Source: Sialis fuliginosa
Taxonomy: Eukaryota > Arthropoda > Insecta > Megaloptera > Sialidae
Length of the DNA stretch: 64,000 bases
Direction: 5' to 3'
Assembly (NCBI GenBank): GCA_961205875.1
Contig: OY540809.1
Location: forward strand, 14,582,267 to 14,646,266
Part shown: one piece after another, positions 1-8,999 of the stretch
Position numbering within the stretch: position 1 is the stretch's first letter
Layout: every line of letters starts with the position of its first letter
Position numbers and translations under genes: made by a program
Notes under the pieces: model-generated
What the model saw: only the letters and a program-made list of their open reading frames with translations
Database searches by the model: none
Told to the model about the DNA's origin: nothing

Positions 1-527
1 GAAATAGTACTATCTTTCTTCTTTAAAAAAAAATTTTTTTTATTGTACTTGGCAATAAATTCTTAAACATTGTCAAATTATCATTTTTGGCACTTTTAGG
101 CTAGGATATCTCAAAAACATGACACGATGAAGCAATTTGGGCAGCGCACCAAAAAACTCCAAATTCATCTATTTAAGAAAAGACAACAAATTGATGTCGG
201 CCTGTTTAATTAAATAATTTAACTGTATGAAATTTATGATAGATCGAATAAAAAAATAAAATTACTTACATAAATAGTGGGCATCAATAATAAGTAGTTA
301 AATGTTTGTGTTAAGTTTAAAATTTAAAAATAAAAAGGACTAATTATTCGGAATAATTATGTATAATCGCAGTTTTGAAAATAATTAAACAGAAATAAAT
401 GCATATTCATTATTTCGTATTGTATAATTAATATAGCTGTAATATTTGAAGAAAAGTAAAGAATGATTAATTAAATACATTTATTATTTTATACAAAAAA
501 ATATTAAAAGAATAATTAATTAATTTT
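1..527. other. A/T-rich 3' flank of the first LRR gene, no gene seen
   Basis: No reading frame, RNA gene or clear repeat is visible. The last 50 bases hold the 3' end of gene A1 (minus strand): a TTTATT at about 480-485, which is AATAAA on the minus strand, is a likely polyadenylation signal just past the A1 stop. Confidence 0.5.
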
Positions 528-1205
528 TTAATTACTCTTCAAAACAGATATTTGTATCAATCGTAGTTTTGGACATACTTTCTTGAATTCAGTCAGTTCT
601 AAATTTATCATTTTATTACTTTCTAGATTTAAAGATTTCAGTGTATTTAAACCTTTTAAAACATTATAATTCAAAACTTGTAAATTATTTGATTTAAGAT
701 TCAACTCCTTTAAATTTTCTAGCCCATAAAAAATACCATCATTTAATTTTTCCAACTCGTTAAAACTCAAATCTAAAACTTTTAATTTCTTAAGTCCAAT
801 GAAAGCATCTCTGTCAATTGATTTGACTTGCGATTCCGATAGTTGTAAATTTTCCAATTTTTCCATATTTAAAAACGTAAATTTCTGTATGGTTTCTATT
901 GAATTTTTTCGTAAATCCAAAATTACGACATTTATCCCATCAAAAAAAGTATATGGCGCCATATTCTTAATTCCACAATCTCGTAAAGCAAGTTTTTTTA
1001 CATAGAATATTTGTTCGTATGAAAAAAAAGAAACAAACGGAGGTTTATAGTTTTGATGACATGTGAGGTATACTATTTCTTTATTAACATCTTCATTCCT
1101 ACTCCTAGATGAAACTTCTCTCGCGAATTTCGGACATGGCAATCTTTCTGCCACCGAAAATTTTAATAGTAATATAATAAAAATATCAAATGCAATAAAA
1201 TTCAT
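528..1205 (-). CDS. secreted LRR protein A1, short form (225 aa)
   Basis: This is an intact member of the cluster's LRR family. Residues 1-19 form a hydrophobic signal peptide ending in VA, and a run of 24-residue leucine-rich repeats follows (LxxLxLxxNxL). The conserved DCGIK unit sits near the start of the repeats, and the family C-terminal motif FKKVCPKL is present. It is about 65-70 residues shorter than full-length sisters because the N-terminal half-domain between the signal peptide and the first LRRs is missing, as in A2. A 58-nt 5'UTR intron is supported by minus-strand GTAAG at 1275 and AG at 1218; the exon then runs directly into the ATG. A degenerate TATA-like run lies near 1339-1346. 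Extracellular location is a confident inference; the binding partner is unknown. Toll-like or slit-like LRR architecture suggests protein-protein binding. Confidence 0.85.
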   Translation of the reverse strand: MNFIAFDIFIILLLKFSVAERLPCPKFAREVSSRSRNEDVNKEIVYLTCHQNYKPPFVSFFSYEQIFYVKKLALRDCGIKNMAPYTFFDGINVVILDLRKNSIETIQKFTFLNMEKLENLQLSESQVKSIDRDAFIGLKKLKVLDLSFNELEKLNDGIFYGLENLKELNLKSNNLQVLNYNVLKGLNTLKSLNLESNKMINLELTEFKKVCPKLRLIQISVLKSN

Positions 1206-1217
1206 CGTGTCGGGTTT

Positions 1218-1275
1218 CTAAAAATAATTATTAAATATATCATTACGTATCCAATAAAAACTTAAAATAACTTAC
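1218..1275 (-). other. 5'UTR intron of A1
   Basis: On the minus strand the sequence reads a GTAAG donor at 1275 and a T-rich tract ending in AG at 1218. The exon then begins with aaacccgacacg directly before the A1 start codon. The same arrangement and a similar post-acceptor sequence occur in A2, A6 and A8. Confidence 0.7.
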
Positions 1276-1522
1276 AGCAATATAAGAAGAGCACAGCAAA
1301 AATAAATACTTATATGAGTTTGTTTAAATTGAAACTAATAAAATAGAAAATACATTAAAATATAATTAATAATTATTATTAGGAGTCATTTAATATGAAA
1401 ATAATGGATATAACTATCAATATAACATATTGTATATATTAATTTATGTAAAGGTAATATATAAAGAAAAATCAAAAAAACATATTTATTATTTATTCAA
1501 TCAATATCCAAAAAGACAATAA

Positions 1523-2143
1523 TTAATAATAAATACCATGAGATTTAGCAAACCGAATCAATCTTAATTTTGGGCATACTTTCTTGAACTTGATCAACCC
1601 TATATTCTTAATTTTATTATCTCCTAAATTTATAAATTTTAATTTAATCAAACCTTTAAAAACATTATAATTCAAAACAGTTAATTTATTTGATCCTAGG
1701 CTTAATCTCTTTAAATTTTCTAAGCCTTGAAAAATTTCTTCATTTAATGTTTCCAACTTATTAACATCCAAATCTAAAACTTTTAATTTCTTAAGACCAC
1801 TGAAAGCACCACCTTTAATTGATTTTATTTTGGATTCCGATAAATGTAAATATTCCAATTTTCCCATATTTAAAAATGTATTTTGCTGTATGGTCTCTAT
1901 TGAATTATTACGTAAGTCCAAAATGGTAACATTTGTCCCATCATAAAAAGTTTTTGGCTCAATGGTCTTAATTCCACAATCTTGTAAAGCAAGTTTTTCC
2001 ACAGAGAATATTTTTTTGAATAAAGGAAAAGAAAGAGACGAATATTTGCTGTTTTCATGGCATGTGAGATATAGCATTTTTTTAGTGTCCACTGAACATT
2101 TAAATAGTAATAATATGTAGATAAAAAATGTAATAATTTTCAT
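1523..2143 (-). CDS. secreted LRR protein A2, short form (206 aa)
   Basis: An intact short family member. The signal peptide spans about residues 1-19, followed by LRR units from about residue 45 to the C-terminal FKKVCPKL motif. Like A1 it lacks the N-terminal half-domain of full-length paralogues and opens after the signal peptide with the equivalent of YLTCH. The last 240 coding bases and the 3'UTR are almost identical to those of A4, while upstream sequence is much more diverged, which points to gene conversion or unequal exchange. A 5'UTR intron (2156-2225, minus) ends 12 bases before the ATG, and a TATAAATA box lies at 2284-2291. Function beyond a secreted LRR binding protein is not visible. 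Confidence 0.85.
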   Translation of the reverse strand: MKIITFFIYILLLFKCSVDTKKMLYLTCHENSKYSSLSFPLFKKIFSVEKLALQDCGIKTIEPKTFYDGTNVTILDLRNNSIETIQQNTFLNMGKLEYLHLSESKIKSIKGGAFSGLKKLKVLDLDVNKLETLNEEIFQGLENLKRLSLGSNKLTVLNYNVFKGLIKLKFINLGDNKIKNIGLIKFKKVCPKLRLIRFAKSHGIYY

Positions 2144-2155
2144 TTTGTGGGATTT

Positions 2156-2225
2156 CTAAAAATAATTATAAAGTTATATTATAAATTAAATGTATGGATA
2201 AAAAAAACAACTTTAAAGAACTTAC
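2156..2225 (-). other. 5'UTR intron of A2
   Basis: A minus-strand GTAAG donor at 2225 and a T-rich acceptor AG at 2156 flank 70 bases. The distance from the TATA box to the donor (about 65 bases) equals that in A6 and A8, which supports a short non-coding first exon. Confidence 0.7.
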
Positions 2226-2283
2226 AGCTATGGAGAAAGATGACAGCAAAAGTAACTACCTATATGGTTGAGTTCAATTTGAA

Positions 2284-2291
2284 TATTTATA
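2284..2291 (-). promoter_or_regulatory. TATA box of A2
   Basis: The minus-strand TATAAATA is followed by TTCAAATTGAACTCAACCA. The same TATA-plus-downstream block occurs upstream of A6 and A8 (with TTCAACACAACCA-like downstream sequence), at the same spacing to the 5'UTR intron donor. It is read as a conserved core promoter. Confidence 0.6.
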
Positions 2292-2399
2292 AAATTGTTA
2301 ATATGAACATTAAAATATAACTAATTATAATTTGCAGTCATTAAATATGAAAATAATAATTAATATAACATATTGCAAATAGTAATTTACTAGCTGTTA

Positions 2400-2760
2400 C
2401 TCGCGATTTGCGTCATCATATAAGGGGTCACGGTTGGCCCAGGTTTGCACCAAAGTTAGCCAAATACAAATGATAACTTCGTTCAAGACTCGGCTAAGGT
2501 TTGTCGTACCAAGGCTGGTCCAGAGGTGGCCCAATCTTGGGTAAAGAATAGGTGACCCGAAGCTCGGTATCTGAAGGTCCACCCATTCTTGGCTAAAGAA
2601 TAGGTGACCGAAGGTCGGTGTTTGAAGGTTGGCCTAGACTGGGACTAATATCGAAAAAGTAGCATTGGCAACCTAATTGGACCCATCGTTAAGGCTAGAA
2701 TTTCCTACATGTAAAGATGTATATAATTTGCGTAGAATTTAGCTAAGGACCAGAAATAAG
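2400..2760. repeat. unassigned repeat-like sequence with a 44-base internal duplication
   Basis: This block is less A/T-rich than its surroundings and has no coding signature. It contains two similar copies of about 44 bases (near 2535-2578 and 2587-2630) sharing taaagaataggtgacc and a following tcggt. It abuts the truncated 3' end of pseudogene A3, so it may be part of the event that removed the end of that gene. The open frame across 2397-2582 shows no protein similarity I recognise. Confidence 0.4.
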
Positions 2761-3109
2761 TTTAGGCGGTGAGACCGGGCATTAATGTTTCCAATCGATA
2801 AAAACTTAAATCCAAAACTTTTAGCATTGTAAGATAATTGAAAGCTCCGATTTTAATTGTTTTTATTTGACATTCTTGTATGCACAAATATTTCAACCTT
2901 TTCAAATTTAAAAATGTTAATTTCTGTATAGTGTTCAATGGATTTCTCTTTAAATCCCAAATGGCAACGTTTATTCGATCAAAAAAAGTAGTGTGATACT
3001 TGTAATTCCACAATCAAATAAAATTTCTACGATGAATATTTTGTGGAAAGAACCAGGATAAAGTTTAAAAGTTCCAATATTTTTATACATTTCTAAGTGT
3101 ATTAGTTTT

Positions 3110-3932
3110 GCTTCCTCGCAATATCGAAGATACGAGAAGCTATGTGATCGTTTCAGATTGAGACAAAAAAAAAGTTCTCCAATTTCAAAATTTTAAATTT
3201 ATTTATCCATTTCACGTCAAGACAAACACTTTTCGTTCCGTGTCTGTCTGTCTGTCCGTCCGTCCGTCCGTCCGTCCGTCCGTCCGTCCGTCCGTCTGTC
3301 CCCTGAATCCTTGTCACACGCATAACTCATGAACCACTGAACCGATATTATTGAAACTTGGTCGGATGGTTGGGTTTGGTTTGAGGACGGTCCCATTTCA
3401 AAATCATCAAAATCGTGTGTAAGGGGGAGGGGTGACACCCTAAAATATTTATTTTTTCAAGATATCTCAAGAACGACACATGTTACGAGAAAATTTTATA
3501 GAATATTTTTTATAGAGAATTAAATTTCCTATAATATGGGTCTACTACGTTTGTTGTAAAATATTCCCTTACAAAGATTTATCTAAATTAATTTTAAAAA
3601 TTCGTGTTTTGTTTTTCTAAATTGATATTTGATTGGATATATTAAGTGTCATTTTGACGTTTTAAATGTCACTTTGGCGTTTTAAATGTCACTTTGATGT
3701 TTTAAATGTCATTTTGACATTTGCATAAATTTAGATTTAGATTGAAATTGTCAAAAAATTAAAAATATATGAAAAAATATTCAGGTGCGTTTTAAGAAAA
3801 AATTCGAACTAAGATTTTTTAGTAAAATTTGTATAAAAATTAAATGGTTAATCAATGCCAGGCAATTTATCTGAACACTATCGGTTTTAGTGAATTTAGC
3901 ACGAGGAAGCACTGTGCATTTACTTGGCAGAT
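3110..3932 (-). mobile_element. dispersed repeat R1, copy 1
   Basis: An 820-base insert in pseudogene A3. Its boundaries are set by the interrupted gene, with GTTTT on both sides as a possible 5-base target duplication. The same sequence in the opposite orientation is at 48772-49463, matching from the ATCTnCCAAGTAAAT end through the microsatellite and beyond. It encodes nothing recognisable; the class is uncertain. Confidence 0.7.
3237..3300. repeat. TCTG/TCCG tetranucleotide microsatellite
   Basis: A near-perfect run of TCTG then TCCG units inside repeat R1. The open frames reading RTDG or similar across it are artefacts of the tetranucleotide. Confidence 0.9.
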
Positions 3933-4162
3933 GTTTTTTCTAGTCCTGCAAATGTTTCATTTTCAATTTTGTTTACGTTGAAGTTAAGTAGGCTTAATTT
4001 TGTGATATTCTCGACTTTAGGATTTTCGAAATAATCTTTATTTAATGTTCCCAAGTTGGATTCATACAAGTAGAGATATTCAAACGGTTTACATTCACTA
4101 TTTTCAAAAAAATATCTATTATAATAAAACATTGTTCTTCTACTAAATAAATACCTGCATAA

Positions 4163-4760
4163 CAGCCCTTACACACTAGCGACTTTTAAGCGTCGATTGC
4201 ATTGAACGAGTTTACAAGCTAACAAACCAGCTTGTTAGCTTGTTAGCTTCTTAGCTTGTAAACTCGCTCAGTGTAATCATGTTCACAAGCTAACAAGCTG
4301 CTTGTAAACAATCTGCTACAAAAGTTGAAAGCCGGGCTACTTTACTCGCTGGCTTGTTAGCTTCTTAGCTTCTTTGCTTGTTAACTAGCCGTGTGTCATC
4401 ATAGTAGCTAGTTCGCTAGCTACTAGTATCTCGGTGATTCCTGGTTTCAGTGTCTATAAAATGTATTCACAACACGTGGTTTACTCGCTAGCTAGTTGGC
4501 TACTGAGCGAGTGGATAGTTTTGTGTGTCATCATCACTATCTTAGCTTGTTACAAGCTGGTTTGTTAGCTTGTAAACTCGCTCAATGTAATCGACCCTTT
4601 AGTAGCGCGACTATCGCGTCATGGCATGCTATGTATGCTATTGTGTGCGCGACTATCGCCATAGTGTGTATCGGTTTTGCGTTTTACATACATATAAAAC
4701 ATTGTAAAATGAATGTACGCGATAGTCGCGCTGCTAAAAGTCGCTAGTGTGTAAAGGGTC
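4163..4760. mobile_element. PIF/Harbinger-type MITE (598 bp) in pseudogene A3
   Basis: The terminal inverted repeats are about 21 bases (CAGCCCTTACACACTAGCGAC at the left; the right end is the near-complement with GACCCTTTACACACTAGCGAC). TAA occurs immediately outside both ends (4160-4162, 4761-4763), the 3-base duplication expected of Harbinger elements. The interior is made of inverted copies of ttgttagcttgtaaactcgc-like sequence. The 83-residue open frame inside has no coding features. The intact paralogue A4 preserves the empty site. Confidence 0.8.
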
Positions 4761-4869
4761 TAAAACTCCGTTCTCAATTTCGAATTTGATACATCGACTC
4801 GTTTGGGCTATCTTACATCTCAACAGGAATAGTATGAATAAATCAAATACAATACTCTTCATTGTATCA

Positions 4870-5240
4870 AATTTTAAATAAAATAATTGTCAAATACGTG
4901 TACTAGTGTCTCGTTTTGACCTACACTTATGAACACCAGCAATGACACTAAATAACACGAATAATTATTATTTAATTTAAATATTAAAATAAAATAAAAT
5001 ATAGAAGCCATTAAAACGTAATTAATGGCTAACTGTCATTATTGTTATTTTTGTATGTATAAAATTGCAGTAATCCTAATGACTATTATTTTATTAATAT
5101 TTAAATTCAATACGAGTACAACCATTATTACTGTATGGTTTTCCGAAATTGAATGTAATAATGTAATATTTAAACTACCGCAAATCTAATAAAAAATTAA
5201 CTTATTATTATAATTAATTTTTTTAGAGTTCGACACTGTG
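4870..5240 (+). pseudogene. ghost of a divergent promoter and first exon of a lost plus-strand LRR gene
   Basis: This region is alignable with 6285-6680, the divergent spacer between A4 and A5: shared blocks include ctgtcattattgttatttttg, aaattgcagtaa and a diverged TATA/first-exon segment. At 5223-5235 it still carries the family acceptor followed by gttcgacac, but the start codon is gone and repeat sequence follows. No LRR codons remain on the plus side. It is a remnant of the same head-to-head gene pair arrangement. Confidence 0.55.
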
Positions 5241-5295
5241 GACAAAAAAAGAGACAAACATACTTTCGCATTTATAATAGTATGAATAAAAAGGT
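5240..5295 (+). repeat. 3' tail fragment of dispersed repeat E
   Basis: The string actttcgcatttataatagtat matches the terminal part of the repeat copies ending at about 22597 and 59062. It directly abuts the ghost start site and probably marks the event that deleted the plus-strand gene. Confidence 0.5.
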
Positions 5296-5374
5296 ACCTT
5301 AATACACCCTATAAATACAAATTTCAATCAAATATATTTATTATTTATTCAATCAATATCCAAAAAGACAATAA

Positions 5375-6262
5375 TTAATAACTTTTTTCATAAACACCAT
5401 GAGATTTAGCAAACTGAATCAATCTTAATTTTGGGCATACTTTCTTGAACTTGATCAACCTTATATTCTTAATTTTATTATCTCCTAAATTTATAAATTT
5501 TAATTTAATCAAACCTTTAAAAACATTATAATTCAAAACAGTTAATTTATTTGATCCTAGGCTTAATCTCTTTAAATTTTCTAAACCTTGAAAAATTTCT
5601 TCATTTAATGTTTCCAATCGATTAAAACTCAAATCCAAAACTTTCAGCTTTGAAAGATTATTGAAAGCTCCGACCTCAATTGTTTTTATTTGACATTCTT
5701 GTAAGTACAAATATTCCAACATTTTCAAATTTAAAAATGTGAACTTCTTTATGGTCTTCAGTGGATTTCCCTTTAATACTAAAGTCGCAACTTTTGTTCC
5801 ATCAAAAAAAGTTTTTTGTGCGATACTTGAAATTCCACAATTAAGTAAAATAATCATTTCTACGGTGAATATTCCTTGGAAAGAACCAAAAGAAAGTTCT
5901 AAAGTTCCAGAATTTCTATACATTCCTATTTGCGTCAGTTTTTTAAGTTCTGAAAATGTTTCATTTTCAATTTTGTTTACGCTGAAGTCATATAGATTTA
6001 ATTTTCTAAGATTTTTGAGCTTCGGGTTTTTGAAATAAGTTTTATTTAATGTTCCCAAATTGGATTTAAACACGTAGAGTATTTCAGTCGGTTCAGATTC
6101 ACCATTTTCAAAAAATTCATTTATTGCATCAAAATATTTTCCTTCTGCTAAATCCCTGCATATAATTCCGTTATGCATTTCTAATTTGTAACATCGGCTC
6201 GTTTGGGCCACTGCATATCTCAAGAAGAATAGTATGAATAAATCAAATATAATACTCTTCAT
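5375..6262 (-). CDS. secreted LRR protein A4 (295 aa)
   Basis: A full-length family member. The signal peptide spans residues 1-19 (ends AVA), paired cysteines lie at 24 and 35, an N-terminal half-domain is rich in the GTLNKTYF-type motif, about eight LRR units run from about residue 55 to 270, and the conserved FKKVCPKL comes near the C-terminus. The ATG at 6262 aligns with sisters A6 and A8. Its 3' quarter and 3'UTR are almost the same as those of A2. It stands head-to-head with pseudogene A5, with a 410-base spacer that must hold both promoters. I see no clear 5'UTR intron here, unlike most sisters. Probable extracellular ligand-binding protein; partner unknown. Confidence 0.87.
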   Translation of the reverse strand: MKSIIFDLFILFFLRYAVAQTSRCYKLEMHNGIICRDLAEGKYFDAINEFFENGESEPTEILYVFKSNLGTLNKTYFKNPKLKNLRKLNLYDFSVNKIENETFSELKKLTQIGMYRNSGTLELSFGSFQGIFTVEMIILLNCGISSIAQKTFFDGTKVATLVLKGNPLKTIKKFTFLNLKMLEYLYLQECQIKTIEVGAFNNLSKLKVLDLSFNRLETLNEEIFQGLENLKRLSLGSNKLTVLNYNVFKGLIKLKFINLGDNKIKNIRLIKFKKVCPKLRLIQFAKSHGVYEKSY

Positions 6263-6574
6263 TGTATCGAATTTTAATTTGAATAATTGTTAAATGCGAG
6301 ACGAGATTAGCATATTAGTGTCTCGTATCGTAATTATTCGATTGAGTTATATGACTTGCACTTATGAACACTAGTAATGACATTAGATAACACGAACAAT
6401 TATTATTGTTTTTAAATGTTTATAAAATATAGAAGTCATTAAAAAATAATTAATTGTTAACTGTCATTATCGTTATTTTTGTAATTCTAAAATTGCAGTA
6501 ACCCTAATGAATATTATTTTATTAATATTCAAATTCAACACAATCATTATTACTGTATTCTTTTCCACAATTGT

Positions 6575-6665
6575 AAGTAATTTATATATTATTTTTTAAA
6601 GCATTGATCTATTATAAATATAACAAAAAAAATCCCTAAATATCACTTAAATAAATTTTTTTTAG
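6575..6665 (+). other. 5'UTR intron of pseudogene A5
   Basis: The donor GTAAGT at 6575 and acceptor TTTTAG at 6665 match A6 and A8 in position relative to the start codon at 6675, so the gene was once organised like its intact neighbours. Confidence 0.65.
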
Positions 6666-6844
6666 TTCAACACAATGAAGAATATTACATTTTATGTCTT
6701 ATTGGTGGTATTACTATGTAATAAATATTCGGTAGTCCAAATAATAAATAATTGTGAGATGTTCAAACACGAAAAATTTAATTTCTTGTGATAGCATAGA
6801 AAAATATCTGCCTTGGGAACCACGGACCTTTCTTATACCTAACC

Positions 6845-7183
6845 CAGGGATGGGGAACCTGCGGCCTTAAGGCCGCATGTGGCCTTTTCAATACTTTATT
6901 GCGGCCGGTAAATATTTCAATTATTTATAATATATATTTTTCTTCTCAATTTATTCTTAATTTTATTCTGCCAAGAGACAAAAATAAAAATGTTTGAACA
7001 AATAATCTACAATAATCAAACGTAAATTAAAATTGGCCATTGCGCGTATATTTGATATGAACATCCTAGTGGGGATATATTTCACGACGAAAACTACTTC
7101 AAGAAAGACGGTAAGTATGCGGCCTGCTTATTATTTTTAAATTTAAATGTGGCCTTCTATGATAAAAAGGTTCCCCACCCCTG
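6845..7183. mobile_element. non-autonomous hAT element (339 bp) with 8-bp target duplication
   Basis: It begins CAGGGATGGGGAACC and ends with the near-complement GGTTCCCCACCCCTG, a classic hAT terminus. The 8-base sequence ACCTAACC is duplicated exactly on both sides (6837-6844, 7184-7191). It is inserted in a CCTAA run of the host repeat R2. Confidence 0.88.
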
Positions 7184-7206
7184 ACCTAACCTAACCTAAC
7201 CTAACA
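7184..7206. repeat. short TTAGG-type (CCTAA) run
   Basis: Four or so units of CCTAA follow the hAT element. It is the insect telomere unit, but this short run inside a transposon is not a telomere. Confidence 0.75.
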
Positions 7207-8859
7207 GTGAATTGTATACGTGATTTTTTGTTTATTAAAACATTTCTAACAAATTAACAAGAAATTTTATATGTATTTATATAAGAATTTTTTTAACGTA
7301 ATAACTGAAAACGGATGTTTACTCTTGTAAATTTTTGGATTTTTGAAATAAGAAAAAAATGTTTTAGATAAAAAATGTCGAGTATGTTATTATCTATAAT
7401 TTATGCTCCATACATTTTTTTCTCTGTTATGAACCATTTGAATTATAATAAATTTTTTTTTTCAAAAATTCGTTTTTGCAAAAAAAATGAATAGAACATA
7501 AATTATAGATATAGATATTACCTACATTTTTTAACTTGACCATTTTTCTCTATTTTGCACTGTTTCAGAGTAATTCGAAAAATTAAAAAATCGACGCAGG
7601 TAAACATCCGTATCCGGTTGAAAGATCGTTTTCAAAAATAGGATGTTTTCTTCCCAGCCAAAAATTAATCTTAAATATAAAATATCAGCCATCTACGATT
7701 TGTCGTATTTGAGTTACAGCGCTTACAGACAGACAGACAGACGGACACACAGACATCATGGCGAAAATAGTCAGAATGGATTCAGAGAAGGTCAAAATAG
7801 ATAATTCCGTTAAAATCCGAAGTTCGAAAAAAATCGGCTTCACTATACTTACTTATACTAATGTATATTTCATATACATGGTATAAGAAAGTAAAAAGAA
7901 TATTTAAATGCCCTTTGGCAGGTATCACCACAGTTATCTTTTTATTCTCTTCAATTAATTAATTCCAACTTTGGGACGTTTGATAGAGATTACTTCCACA
8001 GCTGGAGACTCAATAGTGTTATTGATTTAAAAATATTGCATTTCGACATAAGAAAATTTGGAAATTTTACTTCTCAAGCACTTCCAAATCTGAAATATAT
8101 AACGTTTTATAAAAATTATGGATTTGTGAATATTTATTTACTTAGTTTCCGAACGTTAAACTTAGTCGAAAAAATTGTGTCATATGATTGTGGAATTAAA
8201 AATATTGCATCACGTAGTTTTATAACTGGGTCAAAAGTTCTCTCTTTCGATTTAAGATTAAATCCAATAAATACTTTACATAAAAAAAATATTTTTTTGT
8301 ATGGAAAAATTGCAATATTTAGGTGTATCGAAATGTCAGTTAAAAACAATTCAATTATAAGCTTTTTTGGGTGTTAAGAACTTAAAAGTTTTGGATTTGA
8401 GTTTTAATCAGTTGAAAAAATTAAGTTTTGGAATATTTCATGGATTAAAAAATTTAAAAATACTGAATCTTAGTTTTAATAAATTAACTGTTTTGAATAA
8501 TTACGCTTTTGTAATTACGTTGGCATTGTTAAATTTAGATGGTAATAGAATTATAAAAATAGAATTGCTAGAGCTCAAGAAATTATGTCCAGAATTAAGA
8601 TTTGTAAAGTTACCTAATTCTAAAAGTGTTAATGAAGTGAATTGTAGTTTTTACATTTATTCTATAAAAATAATAAATGTGTTGAGATTAAATTTTGTCT
8701 TTATTTTTATTTGCTGTTTGGTTGTTTTTAATTTAAATAAAGACATTAAAGTATAAATTAATTATTAACAGTCATTATGCATATTTTTTAACAGTAAGAA
8801 ATGATTAGTATTAGTAATAATTAGGTGTATTTGAATGTTTTTTTTATTTTATTTTTTAT

Positions 8860-8867
8860 TATAAATA
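8860..8867 (+). promoter_or_regulatory. TATA box of A6
   Basis: TATAAATA followed by TTCAAATTCAACGCAACCA lies 65 bases before the 5'UTR intron donor at 8925. Spacing and downstream sequence are the same as for A8 and nearly so for A2. Confidence 0.65.
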
Positions 8868-8924
8868 TTCAAATTCAACGCAACCATAGAACCAGTTATT
8901 ATAACTGTATTCTTTTCAACAATT

Positions 8925-8988
8925 GTAAGTATGTTATTTTAAATTTATCGTAATATTTTTTTCGTTTAAATTTAAATTATATTTTTAG
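8925..8988 (+). other. 5'UTR intron of A6
   Basis: GTAAGT at 8925 and TTTTTAG at 8988 flank 64 A/T-rich bases. The exon then reads agttcgacaaa directly into the ATG. Confidence 0.75.
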
Positions 8989-8999
8989 AGTTCGACAAA

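Larger units (their letters stand above)
2780..4862 (-). pseudogene. LRR pseudogene A3, split by two insertions and 3'-truncated
   Basis: Three minus-strand pieces form one broken relative of A4: the signal-peptide start (4764-4862), the N-terminal half (3933-4162) and middle LRRs (2780-3109). Between them lie a Harbinger-type miniature element (4163-4760, flanked by TAA) and a dispersed 0.8-kb repeat (3110-3932, flanked by GTTTT). Aligning with intact A4 shows that removing the first insert and one TAA restores the paralogue's local length exactly, so A4 is an empty-site control. The final repeats and the CP motif are missing: similarity stops near 2780. Internal frameshifts are also present (the frame is lost near 3013). 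The gene is dead; nothing suggests a spliced rescue. Confidence 0.8.
6826..7896. mobile_element. repeat R2, insertion in pseudogene A5
   Basis: The ends carry a 12-base inverted repeat: ctttcttatacc at the left and ggtataagaaag at the right. The right half (7560-7860) matches 57960-58225. It holds a nested hAT element (6845-7183) and a GACA/GACG microsatellite run near 7727-7750. No coding frame is recognisable. Confidence 0.65.
6675..8756 (+). pseudogene. LRR pseudogene A5, split by a nested transposon
   Basis: The gene opens with an intact signal peptide (ATG at 6675) but meets a stop at about 6798. It is then interrupted by a roughly 1.07-kb element (about 6826-7896) that itself carries a hAT element. 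LRR coding resumes at about 7905 and can be followed against A6 to about 8640. There is a one-base insertion in the A/T run near 8285-8300, an in-frame stop nearby, and loss of the normal stop, so the last open frame (8367-8756) reads about 40 residues into the 3'UTR. At least four independent lesions show it is not functional. Confidence 0.8.

Noticed and set aside
799-1005. Plus-strand frames opposite LRR genes (also 5739, 16121, 18894, 21159, 24139, 40585, 42141)
   Set aside because: They are complements of leucine-rich coding sequence; no independent signal, and the opposite strand has signal peptide, domain and promoter.
4496-4747. 83-residue open frame with a hydrophobic centre
   Set aside because: It lies wholly inside a MITE and is built from its inverted repeats.
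7184-7206. Telomere repeat
   Set aside because: Only a few CCTAA units inside a transposon, interior to the gene cluster.
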